A stretch of DNA of 13,272 bases from the NCBI GenBank assembly GCA_947305835.1, contig CAMZEQ010000008.1, positions 1 through 13,272 of the forward strand, read 5' to 3'. Positions 7,001 through 13,272 of this stretch are shown here, piece by piece. A model generated the notes under the pieces. It had not been told where the DNA came from. It ran no database searches and saw nothing but the letters and a program-made list of their open reading frames with translations. The stretch comes from an uncultured Alphaproteobacteria bacterium. GTDB taxonomy: Bacteria; Pseudomonadota; Alphaproteobacteria; CAAHEQ01; UBA3637. Made by a program: the position numbers and the translations under genes. Within the stretch, counting starts at the first letter, position 1. Each line of letters begins with the position of its first letter.

Positions 7001-8218
7001 TTATTGATATCTTAAGGCTTCGATCGGATCTAATTTCATAGCCTTGCGCGCTGGCATCATTCCGGACAAGATACCCACGATGATGGCGACACTGGCCGAA
7101 ATAATAACGGACCAAACGGAAACAGGTACGTCAATGTCATAAAGCGCACCGCCGATTTGTGATAAAACGACCCCCAAAATCATACCAAAGAAGCTGCCGA
7201 TAAACGAAATCAAAATAGATTCGGCCAAAAATTGTAACATAATCCATTTATTTGGGGCACCTAGTGCCTTGCGTGTGCCAATTTCACGGGTACGTTCGGT
7301 CACAGATACCAACATCATGTTCATGATACCAATAGAACCCACCACCAAAGAAATAGAGGCAATGGCGGCCAACAGCATGGACAAAATAAAACCAATTTGG
7401 CGCACTTTTTCCACCATTTCTGTCATTAAATGCAACGAAAAGTCATTGGCAACCCCGTCTTTCAGACGGTGGCGTTGGCGTAATAAAAATTCGGCGCGGC
7501 TGGATACGGCTTCCATACGGTCTTCCGTGGTGACCTTAATAAAGGCAATATCGGCGTATTGGGGGCGGTTAGAACCTTTTAAACGTTGACGTACGGTTGT
7601 GGCCGGCATTAACACAATGTTATCTTGATCATTACCCATCAAGTTGTCGCCTTTTTCTTTTAAAATACCGATAACGGTAAACGGTTTGCCGCGTAAACGG
7701 AAAGTTTTGCCGATCGGATTTTGTAAGCCGAAAAGTTCATCCACGACCGTTTGTCCGATGATGGCATAGGGTTTACCTGATTTCAAATCTTTTTCCGTAA
7801 AAGCGATGCCGCTTTCAATTTCCCAGTTGCCGACTTTCAAATATTCAGGAGTTGTACCGTAAACACTGACGCCGTAATTATTTGCACCATAAACAGCCTG
7901 AGCGGCCGTATTGATAACATAAGAGGCTGTTTCCACATCGGGTAATTCGCGCAAAGCTTCCACGTCGTCGAAGGTAACGCTGGGACGCGCCCGACCGCCG
8001 CGCACCCCGCCGCTGACGGTTTCGGCAGGTGCCACAATAATTAAATTTGTTCCCATGGAATCAAAGGTTTTAGTAATTTCATTTTGTACAGTTTGACCGG
8101 CCGCCACCATTAACACCACGGCGGCCACCCCGATCACAATACCCAACATTGTCAAAAAAGACCGCATTTTATAGGCGGAAATAGAAATCCATGCTTCACG
8201 TAAAATTTGATAAATCAT
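7001..8218 (-). CDS. MacB-type ABC transporter permease (MacB periplasmic core + FtsX domains)
   Basis: This is the membrane subunit of a tripartite exporter of the MacAB type, which uses ATP to drive mechanotransmission across the periplasm. The 405 residues show four membrane segments: TM1 about 21-41, then TM2-TM4 at about 276-304, 332-354 and 369-387. A large periplasmic domain of about 235 residues lies between TM1 and TM2, as in the MacB core domain. TERTREIGTRKALGAP (307-322) and the C-terminal MPARKAMKLDPIEALRYQ are hallmarks of the family. Unlike E. coli MacB, the ATPase is a separate protein encoded just upstream. The ATG overlaps the ATPase stop codon by four bases (ATGA, 8215-8218), pointing to translational coupling. 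Glycine/arginine-rich GGVRGGRARPS (70-80) sits in the periplasmic domain and makes a local GC-rich patch. The substrate cannot be told from sequence; candidates are drugs, peptides or lipoproteins. Confidence 0.93.
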   Translation of the reverse strand: MIYQILREAWISISAYKMRSFLTMLGIVIGVAAVVLMVAAGQTVQNEITKTFDSMGTNLIIVAPAETVSGGVRGGRARPSVTFDDVEALRELPDVETASYVINTAAQAVYGANNYGVSVYGTTPEYLKVGNWEIESGIAFTEKDLKSGKPYAIIGQTVVDELFGLQNPIGKTFRLRGKPFTVIGILKEKGDNLMGNDQDNIVLMPATTVRQRLKGSNRPQYADIAFIKVTTEDRMEAVSSRAEFLLRQRHRLKDGVANDFSLHLMTEMVEKVRQIGFILSMLLAAIASISLVVGSIGIMNMMLVSVTERTREIGTRKALGAPNKWIMLQFLAESILISFIGSFFGMILGVVLSQIGGALYDIDVPVSVWSVIISASVAIIVGILSGMMPARKAMKLDPIEALRYQ

Positions 8219-8919
8219 GTTTTATAATCCTCCCGTGGACCATCATAACTGATTTGTCCATCTTGAATCACGATCAAACGTTTGGCAAAATCGGCGATAT
8301 CCTCTTCATGCGTTACCAAAACAATAGTGATACCTTGTTTATTAAGGTCAGTAAATAAATTCATAATTTCCACAGAAGTACGTGTATCCAAATTGCCTGT
8401 CGGTTCATCGGCAAAAATAATAGCGGGGTTATTGATAAGCGATCGTGCAATAGCCACCCGTTGTTGCATACCGCCCGAAATTTGGGTGGGCAAGCGATCT
8501 TCATAACCTTTTAATCCCACTTTGTCCAATAATTCAACGGCATGACGATAGCGTTCGTTTTGTCCGATACCTTGATAAATAAGTGGCAAAGATACATTAT
8601 CCGCTAAAGTCCTTTTCATCATCAAATTAAAGTTTTGAAATACAAATCCGATGCGTTTTCCGCGAATGATGGCCAGTTCAGCGTCTGTAGCTTGAGCGAT
8701 ATTTTTGCCTTCCAAAAAGTATTTACCAGATGTGGGTCTGTCCAAACATCCCAATATGTTCATGAGTGTGGATTTACCTGAACCAGAATGTCCCATGATT
8801 GCTACGAATTCATCTTTTTGAATTTCAAATTGGACATGTTTTAACACATCTTGCTTAGCCCCACCTTCCATGAAGTAGGTTTTACATAAATCTTCGGTGC
8901 GTATGACAGCGTTTGTCAT
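8215..8919 (-). CDS. ABC transporter ATP-binding protein, MacB/LolD-like
   Basis: This is the cytoplasmic ATPase that powers the permease encoded immediately downstream. In 234 residues it has Walker A GHSGSGKST (43-51), Q-loop VFQNFNLM (Q95), signature ISGGMQQR (147-154), Walker B IIFADEP (167-173), the D-loop GNLD and switch His204 in LVTHEED. GFVFQNFNLM and the overall length match the MacB/LolD branch used with FtsX-type permeases. The signature is unusual: Met replaces the usual Gln, Glu or similar residue after SGG. The rest of the motor looks intact, so I expect it to be active. Both ends overlap neighbours by ATGA: its ATG overlaps the adaptor stop (8916-8919) and its TGA overlaps the permease start. 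This indicates tightly coupled expression of the three subunits. LolD is the main alternative name, but the adjacent HlyD-type adaptor favours a MacAB-like exporter. Confidence 0.93.
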   Translation of the reverse strand: MTNAVIRTEDLCKTYFMEGGAKQDVLKHVQFEIQKDEFVAIMGHSGSGKSTLMNILGCLDRPTSGKYFLEGKNIAQATDAELAIIRGKRIGFVFQNFNLMMKRTLADNVSLPLIYQGIGQNERYRHAVELLDKVGLKGYEDRLPTQISGGMQQRVAIARSLINNPAIIFADEPTGNLDTRTSVEIMNLFTDLNKQGITIVLVTHEEDIADFAKRLIVIQDGQISYDGPREDYKT

Positions 8920-10034
8920 GGCCGACGACGTGCTCCTTTTGCTTGTAAAATAACTTCATCACCAGCATTTAAACCTTCTGTAATTTCTACATTTGTTAGG
9001 TTGGATAAACCCTTACGAATGACAACAGGCACCATTTTATGATCTTTTAACTTATAGACCACGGCTTGATCTTTATCCAAATCGTCAATTTTCTTCACAT
9101 CCATCTTAGACTTCATTTCGGCGTTAGGTTTATACTGCAACACCATAGAGGGCAATACCAATACATCTTTAGCCTCTTGAATTTTGATATTGACAGAAGC
9201 AGTCATGCCTGGCAACAGTTTGCGCGAAGAATTATCCACTTGAATCACAACCGTATACATCACCACATTAGATTCTTCGGTGGGGGACAAACGAATTTGT
9301 TGCACCCGCCCATCAAAGGTATCATCCGGATAAGCATCCACGGTAAAACTCACCTTCATATCGGGTTTAATTTGGCCGATATCCGCTTCGGCAATGTTGG
9401 CTTCAATCTGCATTTTTGTCAGGTCTTCGGCAATTTTAAACAAAGTTGGTGTGGAAAGGCTGGCCGCCACAGTTTGTCCTTGTTCTACTTCTTTTGAAAT
9501 GACTGTTCCGGATACAGGTGAAGTAATTGTGGCATAACCGAAATTGCGTTCTGCCTTATTATATTCGGCCTGTGCACTCAATACATTGGCTTTGGCTGTT
9601 TCTAATGCTACTTCGGCTTCTTCCAATGTGGCCTTAGCAATTAATTTTTCGTCATATAATTTTTTTGTACGATTATAGTTTAATTGTTCAATTTTTTCCT
9701 TTGTTTGCATTAATGTCAGTTTTGCTTTTGCGTCATTCAAGTTTTCTTGTAAAACAGAGGTGTCTAGTTTTGCCAAAATTTGATCTTCTTTAACCTCGTC
9801 GTTATAGTCGGCTAATACCTCTTCAATAATGCCGGATACCTGTGTGCCGACACTGACGGTGTTGATGGGTTGGATTTTACCAGAAGCAGATACGGCATAA
9901 ATAACATCGCCCTTTTGAACTTTGACCATTTCAAAGTTTTCGGGGACGATCAGATTTTCTTTTTTGCCGTGAAAGAAAAACCAGATACCTGTTGCCACAA
10001 TTATCAACAAAACGGAAAGAATAATTTTTTTCAT
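8916..10034 (-). CDS. macA: MacA-like periplasmic adaptor (HlyD/membrane fusion protein family)
   Basis: This adaptor links the inner-membrane ABC permease to an outer-membrane TolC-type channel. The 372-residue product has an N-terminal membrane anchor (about 4-21) and a first half of the lipoyl-like domain with VGTQVSGIIEEVLADYNDEVKEDQILAKLD (62-91). An alpha-helical coiled-coil hairpin follows (about 92-165), then the returning lipoyl half with ATITSPVSGTVIS (168-180) and QGQTV. The beta-barrel domain (about 205-288, ending LLPGMTASVNI) and the membrane-proximal domain to the C-terminus complete it. Order and length match MacA. It is the first gene of the three-gene operon. A strong AAGGAG Shine-Dalgarno precedes the ATG at 10034, and a promoter-like pair lies at 10056-10085. 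Its TGA overlaps the ATPase ATG. No TolC gene is in the window. RND-type adaptors share this fold, but the ABC neighbours decide the call. Confidence 0.92.
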   Translation of the reverse strand: MKKIILSVLLIIVATGIWFFFHGKKENLIVPENFEMVKVQKGDVIYAVSASGKIQPINTVSVGTQVSGIIEEVLADYNDEVKEDQILAKLDTSVLQENLNDAKAKLTLMQTKEKIEQLNYNRTKKLYDEKLIAKATLEEAEVALETAKANVLSAQAEYNKAERNFGYATITSPVSGTVISKEVEQGQTVAASLSTPTLFKIAEDLTKMQIEANIAEADIGQIKPDMKVSFTVDAYPDDTFDGRVQQIRLSPTEESNVVMYTVVIQVDNSSRKLLPGMTASVNIKIQEAKDVLVLPSMVLQYKPNAEMKSKMDVKKIDDLDKDQAVVYKLKDHKMVPVVIRKGLSNLTNVEITEGLNAGDEVILQAKGARRRP

Positions 10035-10055
10035 TTGAGTCTCCTTAATAGGTGT

Positions 10056-10085
10056 ATATTAGGTCAATTTCTGTCTTTTCGTCAA
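10056..10085 (-). promoter_or_regulatory. Predicted promoter of the macA-type exporter operon
   Basis: On the minus strand TTGACG (10080-10085, 5/6) precedes TAATAT (10056-10061, 4/6) with an 18-base spacer. Transcription would start near 10049, giving a leader of about 15 bases that carries the AAGGAG ribosome binding site. It is divergent from the xseA promoter in the same 102-base intergenic region. Confidence 0.45.
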
Positions 10086-10100
10086 GCAAAATTTTAAATC

Positions 10101-10129
10101 TTGCGTGAATTTGACTTTTTTGGTATAAT
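10101..10129 (+). promoter_or_regulatory. Predicted extended -10 promoter of xseA
   Basis: TATAAT (10124-10129) is a perfect -10 preceded by TGG, an extended -10 element. The -35 region TTGCGT (10101-10106, 17-base spacer) is poor, which is typical of extended -10 promoters. Transcription would start at about 10136, right at the ATG (10137), so the mRNA is predicted to be leaderless. Confidence 0.6.
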
Positions 10130-10136
10130 CAAAACC

Positions 10137-11381
10137 ATGACAGAAACGCCTATTTTATCGGTATCTGAAATATCTCTTTCATTGAAATCCTGCGTGGAGC
10201 AGGTGTTTGCGCATGTCAAGGTACGCGGTGAAGTCAGTGATGTTAAGCGTGCTGCATCGGGCCACATTTATTTTTCGTTGAAAGATAAAGATTCTGTCTT
10301 ATCTGCCATTTGTTGGCGCGGACGTTCCTGTGCGACCGCTCAAGCAATTCAGGTCGGTTTAGAGGTTATTTGTACCGGTAAATTATCCACATATCCCGGT
10401 CGATCTAATTACCAGATGATTGTGGATGAAGCAGAACCGGCAGGTATTGGTGCTCTTTTAAAACTTTTGAACGAACGTAAAGAAAAGTTGGAAAAAGAGG
10501 GGTTGTTTGAATCAAGTCATAAAAAACCGATTCCTTATTTACCGGAAACCATCGGGGTGATTACCAGTCCGACCGGTGCTGTTATCCATGATATTATCCA
10601 TCGTTTGACGGACCGATTTCCGCGTCATGTTTTGCTTTGGCCGGTGGCTGTGCAAGGTGAAAACTGTGCCCCAGAGGTGACCTCAGCCATCAAGGGTTTT
10701 AACAATTTATCTGAAAAATTTCCCAAACCTGATGTACTGATTGTGGCCCGCGGCGGTGGTTCTTTGGAAGATTTGTGGGGGTTTAACGAAGAATCTGTGG
10801 TGCGTGCGGCTTACGCATCAGATATTCCGATTATTTCGGCGGTCGGGCACGAAACGGATACCACTTTGCTGGATTATGTTGCCGATCTCAGGGCGCCGAC
10901 ACCGACCGGTGCCGCCGAAAAAGCTGTCCCTCAACGCTTGGAATTGACACAAAAAGTACAGACTATGGGGTTGCGTTTAACATCTTCTTTGCAACGAACC
11001 GTGTCGGAAAAACGATTACGTGTTCAAGTGGCCCGAAAAGGATTGCCTAATTTGATGGAAATGATTCATCAATTGATTCAACGCGTTGATGATAAATCGG
11101 AACAACTTCAAAACGCTTTTCACAATTTGTATCGGTCCCATTCGGATAAAATTCAGGGGATGGCGCGTTTATTGGATTCGTATTCTTATAAGAATATTTT
11201 AAAGCGAGGTTTTGTTTTGGTCAGCAATTCGGCCCGTCAAATTATCACCACCAAAGAAAAAGCCGAAAATCTGTCGGCATTGAATTTGCAGTTTACAGAC
11301 GGTACATTGTATGTGGTGCCTTTAAAACCGAAAAAGAAAAAAACGGCTCCTGTTATTCCTCAGGATGATTTATTTTCGTAA
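10137..11381 (+). CDS. xseA: Exodeoxyribonuclease VII large subunit XseA
   Basis: XseA is the catalytic subunit of exonuclease VII, which degrades single-stranded DNA from both ends with several copies of small subunit XseB. The 414-residue product begins with an OB-fold DNA-binding domain (about 5-100; VRGEVSDVKRAASGHIYFSLKD). The nuclease domain carries GVITSPTGAVIHD (140-152), RGGGSLEDLWGFNEE (205-219) and GHETDTTLLDYVADLRAPTPT (237-257), all family hallmarks. A helical C-terminal part ends in basic KPKKKK. It is somewhat shorter than the E. coli protein. I chose the ATG at 10137: the in-frame TTG at 10101 lies upstream of the -10 box and so would not be transcribed. There is no Shine-Dalgarno before 10137, consistent with a leaderless mRNA. 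xseB is not in the window. Confidence 0.95.
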   Translation: MTETPILSVSEISLSLKSCVEQVFAHVKVRGEVSDVKRAASGHIYFSLKDKDSVLSAICWRGRSCATAQAIQVGLEVICTGKLSTYPGRSNYQMIVDEAEPAGIGALLKLLNERKEKLEKEGLFESSHKKPIPYLPETIGVITSPTGAVIHDIIHRLTDRFPRHVLLWPVAVQGENCAPEVTSAIKGFNNLSEKFPKPDVLIVARGGGSLEDLWGFNEESVVRAAYASDIPIISAVGHETDTTLLDYVADLRAPTPTGAAEKAVPQRLELTQKVQTMGLRLTSSLQRTVSEKRLRVQVARKGLPNLMEMIHQLIQRVDDKSEQLQNAFHNLYRSHSDKIQGMARLLDSYSYKNILKRGFVLVSNSARQIITTKEKAENLSALNLQFTDGTLYVVPLKPKKKKTAPVIPQDDLFS

Positions 11382-11388
11382 AAAAAAC

Positions 11389-11419
11389 TTGCATTTTTAT
11401 TTTTTTTGTGCTATATAAT
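11389..11419 (+). promoter_or_regulatory. Predicted promoter of greA
   Basis: TTGCAT (11389-11394) is followed by a T-rich spacer and TGC-TATATAAT (11409-11419). The -10 may be TATATA (11412-11417, 17-base spacer, extended by TGC) or TATAAT (11414-11419, 19-base spacer). Transcription would start near 11424-11426, leaving a leader of about 52 bases, the longest predicted in this window. Confidence 0.55.
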
Positions 11420-11423
11420 GCTT

Positions 11424-11464
11424 ACCGCAGTGGATTATACTGGGGTATTTATTTTACTTTTTTT
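11424..11464 (+). promoter_or_regulatory. greA leader hairpin followed by a T-rich tract (possible attenuator or 5' stabiliser)
   Basis: ACCGCAGT (11424-11431) pairs with ACTGGGGT (11439-11446) at seven of eight positions around a 7-base loop. A T-rich run (11448-11464) follows immediately, then the greA Shine-Dalgarno. The shape resembles an intrinsic terminator placed inside the leader. Because the predicted transcription start is at or within the left arm, it may instead be a 5'-terminal stem-loop that protects the mRNA. In E. coli, greA is also preceded by a leader terminator that yields the small RNA GraL; common ancestry with this element is not claimed. Confidence 0.45.
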
Positions 11465-11471
11465 AAGGAGG
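11465..11471 (+). promoter_or_regulatory. Strong Shine-Dalgarno deciding the greA start
   Basis: AAGGAGG lies six bases before the ATG at 11478. It excludes the in-frame ATG at 11406, which would add a non-homologous N-terminal extension and lies inside the promoter. Confidence 0.85.
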
Positions 11472-11477
11472 TTACCT

Positions 11478-11954
11478 ATGGTTGATAAAGTACCGATGAC
11501 ACAAATGGGATATGATAAATTAAATGAAGAATTAAAAAACTTAAAATTTAAAGAGCGTCCCGAAATTGTAGCAGCGATTGAAGAAGCACGTTCCCATGGT
11601 GATTTATCCGAGAATACCGAATATCAAACGGCCCGTGAAAAACAAAGTTTTATCGAAGGACGTATTCAGGATTTGGAAGGTGCTTTGTCACGTGCTCAGG
11701 TGATTGATCCCAAGACTTTATCGGGTGATTCTGTTTTATTCGGTGCTACCGTTCAGGTTCAAGATTTGGATACGGATCAAAAGCAAACTTATCAAATTGT
11801 GGGGCAATATGAGGCCAACCTGGAAAAAGGTCTGATTTCACTTGTTTCGCCTTTGGCTAAGGCTTTGATCGGGAAAACTAAAGGTGATTTGGTGGATGTC
11901 AGTACCCCAAAAGGTGATAAATCGTACGAAATTTTAGCTGTGACGTTCGTGTAA
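11478..11954 (+). CDS. greA: Transcription elongation factor GreA
   Basis: GreA enters the secondary channel of backtracked RNA polymerase and stimulates cleavage of the extruded RNA 3' end so that elongation resumes. The 158-residue product has exactly the usual length. The N-terminal coiled coil (about 8-76) carries the tip motif GDLSENTEY (41-49) with the catalytic acidic pair D42 and E45. The C-terminal FKBP-like domain (about 80-158) contains SPLAKALIGKTKGDLVDVSTPKG. The start is set by the AAGGAGG ribosome binding site. It sits 96 bases after xseA but has its own promoter and a structured leader; radC follows after 36 bases. The identification is secure. Confidence 0.97.
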   Translation: MVDKVPMTQMGYDKLNEELKNLKFKERPEIVAAIEEARSHGDLSENTEYQTAREKQSFIEGRIQDLEGALSRAQVIDPKTLSGDSVLFGATVQVQDLDTDQKQTYQIVGQYEANLEKGLISLVSPLAKALIGKTKGDLVDVSTPKGDKSYEILAVTFV

Positions 11955-11955
11955 T

Positions 11956-11984
11956 TTGCATTTTTATAGAGAATTGTGTAATAC
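11956..11984 (+). promoter_or_regulatory. Weak promoter candidate of radC
   Basis: TTGCAT (11956-11961) and TAATAC (11979-11984) are 17 bases apart. Each is only a 3/6 match, but the 12 bases TTGCATTTTTAT (11956-11967) are identical to the greA promoter region (11389-11400). The -10-like box ends six bases before the radC ATG. Readthrough from greA is a good alternative. Confidence 0.3.
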
Positions 11985-11990
11985 GAAAGT

Positions 11991-12680
11991 ATGCAAGACA
12001 AAATTACATTGGGACATGATGGTCATCGTGAAAGAGTATTGCAAAAATTTTTGCAATATGGCGGGGATGTTTTTGCGGATTATGAGTTATTGGAATTCCT
12101 TTTAATGCAAGCAATTCCTCGCAAGGATGTAAAGCCTTTAGCAAAGGAATTATTAGCGCGTTTCGGTAATTTATCCGCGATTGTCCAAGCGACATCGGAT
12201 CAGCTGAAACAAGTTAAAGGTGTTGGTGAACACACAATTGCCTTTTTAAAATTGGTTCTTTATACCGGTCAAAGATTGACCAAAGAAAAGTTGAATAAAG
12301 CGCCCGTGTTGGCTGATTGGGAAAGTATGTTGGATTACGCCCAAATGCTGTATGCGGGGGAGACGGTGGAAAAGTTGCGCATTTTATTTTTGAATCAAAA
12401 ATTACAATTGATGCATACTGAAATTCATCAAACCGGGACGGTTAATCATGTGCCGATTTATCCGAGGGAAGTTTTAAAGCGCGCCTTGAATCTGAATGCA
12501 TCTGCAATTATTTTAATGCACAATCATCCGTCCGGTGATCCGATTCCGTCGAAAGATGATTTGTTGTCTACCAAGGAAATTGAAAAATTGTTAAATACCA
12601 TTCCGATTCGGTTGCTGGATCATTTGATCATCGGTCAAAGCCGGAAATGCTATTCCTTCCGTGCGCATCATGTGCTTTAA
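11991..12680 (+). CDS. radC: RadC family JAMM-domain protein (DNA repair protein RadC)
   Basis: RadC-type proteins are annotated as DNA repair proteins, but their biochemical role is unsettled. They carry a JAMM/MPN metalloprotease-like fold, often after a helix-hairpin-helix. The 229-residue product has the usual two-part layout. The N-terminal part starts GHDGHRERVLQKF (UPF0758 domain) and includes an HhH-like KGVGEHTIAFL (76-86). The C-terminal JAMM domain has HNHPSGDPIPSKDD (177-190), with likely zinc ligands H177, H179 and D190, preceded by the typical GTVNHVPIYPREVLKRAL. The motif is complete. It lies 36 bases after greA and could be co-transcribed with it. There is no good Shine-Dalgarno before the ATG (only GAAAG), so either coupling or a leaderless start is possible. 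Confidence 0.95.
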   Translation: MQDKITLGHDGHRERVLQKFLQYGGDVFADYELLEFLLMQAIPRKDVKPLAKELLARFGNLSAIVQATSDQLKQVKGVGEHTIAFLKLVLYTGQRLTKEKLNKAPVLADWESMLDYAQMLYAGETVEKLRILFLNQKLQLMHTEIHQTGTVNHVPIYPREVLKRALNLNASAIILMHNHPSGDPIPSKDDLLSTKEIEKLLNTIPIRLLDHLIIGQSRKCYSFRAHHVL

Positions 12681-12694
12681 CCTCTTGTAATATA

Positions 12695-12723
12695 TTGACA
12701 ATAATGCTTTTTTATGCTGTGAT
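12695..12723 (+). promoter_or_regulatory. Predicted promoter of the 12751 ankyrin-type gene
   Basis: TTGACA (12695-12700, 6/6) is followed after 17 bases by TGTGAT (12718-12723, 4/6) with TGC before it as an extended -10. Spacing and the TATGC preceding the -10 match the promoter at 4813-4841, which drives the other ankyrin-like gene. Confidence 0.55.
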
Positions 12724-12750
12724 TTGCCCGTATAAATGAAAGGAAAGATG

Positions 12751-13272
12751 ATGGCTATCGAGTGGAGAAAACCTTTTGGCTTAGTGGTAAATGAAAATCA
12801 AATTCCGCAAGATGAACAATACACGCTCCGTTATACCATTGGTGAAACAATGATGTCTGGTCCTATGTCTGTGTCTGATTATACTTTTAAACGTATTGAT
12901 TCAGATTTACTGATTGCCATTGATAATGACAATGTCGCATCGGTAAAAAAAGCCTTAGAGAAAGATAAAATTGACGTCAATAATTTATACGTTATTCCAG
13001 ATTGGGAAGTGCCGGAAGCTGGGGAACCTATGTTTCAAACATTTTTGCACCGAGCTTTATGGGAACGTTCTGAAAATGTCTTTAAATTTTTATTGGATAA
13101 AGGTGCTGACCCACGTATCGAGGGACATTGTCATGATACAGTTATAAGCAATTTGTTTGATGATCGTTGTAAGGAAGAAGAGTTCCTTAAATTCGGGAAA
13201 ATGTTAGTTGACGCCGGCATGACTATTAAAGAAATACAAAATGAATCAAGATATAAAGATGATAAATCGGCC
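12751..13272 (+). CDS. Ankyrin-repeat protein (3' partial)
   Basis: The frame stays open from the ATG to the right edge, giving 174 residues of an incomplete protein. AAAGGAAAG stands before two adjacent ATGs (12748 and 12751). I chose the second because AGGA is then six bases away; the first would add only one Met. Residues 1-60 are unassigned (MAIEWRKPFGLVVNEN onward). Ankyrin-like helices follow: LLIAIDNDNVASVKKALEKDKIDVNNL (63-89), then TFLHRALWERSENVFKFLLDKGADPRIEG (108-136), with LHRAL and LLDKGADP close to the ankyrin consensus. A weaker unit follows near FLKFGKMLVDAGMTI (156-170). There is no signal peptide or membrane segment. Ankyrin repeats bind proteins; whether this one acts on host or bacterial partners cannot be told. 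It is separated from radC by 70 bases with its own promoter. Confidence 0.85.
   Translation, partial: MAIEWRKPFGLVVNENQIPQDEQYTLRYTIGETMMSGPMSVSDYTFKRIDSDLLIAIDNDNVASVKKALEKDKIDVNNLYVIPDWEVPEAGEPMFQTFLHRALWERSENVFKFLLDKGADPRIEGHCHDTVISNLFDDRCKEEEFLKFGKMLVDAGMTIKEIQNESRYKDDKSA

Noticed and set aside
7269..7589. 106-codon open frame on the plus strand inside the permease gene
   Set aside because: It is the shadow of a conserved FtsX-type coding region, with no promoter or ribosome binding site.
7980..8030. Locally GC-rich stretch as a sign of foreign DNA
   Set aside because: It encodes a Gly/Arg/Pro-rich loop of the permease. Amino acid composition explains the local GC rise, and the gene around it looks native.
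9066..9497. 143-codon open frame on the plus strand inside macA
   Set aside because: It is the complement of a well-supported adaptor gene. The His/Phe/Ile-rich translation has no recognisable domain or start signal.
11406..11408. ATG start adding 24 residues to GreA
   Set aside because: It falls within the promoter and before the AAGGAGG site; GreA proteins do not carry this extension.
1..13272. Defence system, toxin-antitoxin pair, prophage or biosynthetic cluster
   Set aside because: No nuclease-effector, recombinase, phage, toxin or biosynthetic signature was seen. RadC can travel with mobile elements, but here it sits with greA and xseA and no mobile genes.

Overview
This window comes from an AT-rich bacterial chromosome, most likely an alphaproteobacterium. 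The bamD-recN pair, the form of LptG and the exonuclease VII, GreA and RadC sequences fit that group. Two ankyrin-type proteins and a cysteine-rich repeat protein suggest a host- or protist-associated lifestyle. That placement is inferred from protein style, not from a marker gene. The genetic code looks standard: TGA ends the cysteine-rich gene, the adaptor gene and the ABC ATPase gene. No rRNA, tRNA, insertion sequence or CRISPR array was found, and there is no gene-free stretch over 300 bases.

Layout: (a) 1-1122 (+) is the 3' part of a gene for a cysteine-rich tandem-repeat protein, open at the left edge. (b) 1170-4753 (-) holds lptG, bamD and recN: an outer-membrane biogenesis pair followed by a DNA repair gene. 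bamD and recN form a tight operon. (c) 4863-6947 (+) encodes a large, mostly unrecognised protein with a degenerate ankyrin-like segment. It is read divergently from lptG, from a consensus-perfect sigma70-type promoter next to a palindrome. (d) 7001-10034 (-) is a three-gene MacA/MacB-type export operon (adaptor, ATPase, permease), joined by two 4-base ATGA overlaps. (e) 10137-12680 (+) carries xseA, greA and radC. (f) 12751 to the right edge (+) is the 5' part of a second ankyrin-type gene.

How the genes relate: LptG (LPS extraction from the inner membrane) and BamD (outer-membrane protein assembly) both build the Gram-negative outer membrane. RecN, exonuclease VII and RadC-type proteins belong to DNA repair or metabolism, and GreA rescues stalled RNA polymerase. 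The MacAB-like exporter would need a TolC-type outer-membrane channel encoded elsewhere. The ankyrin and cysteine-rich proteins are the accessory part and the best candidates for novelty.

Two themes recur outside the coding regions. Leaders appear very short: lptG, xseA and radC have -10-like boxes 6-9 bases before the ATG and little or no Shine-Dalgarno, so their mRNAs may be leaderless. The greA leader contains a hairpin followed by a T-rich tract. I found no clear defence, toxin-antitoxin, biosynthetic or phage module.
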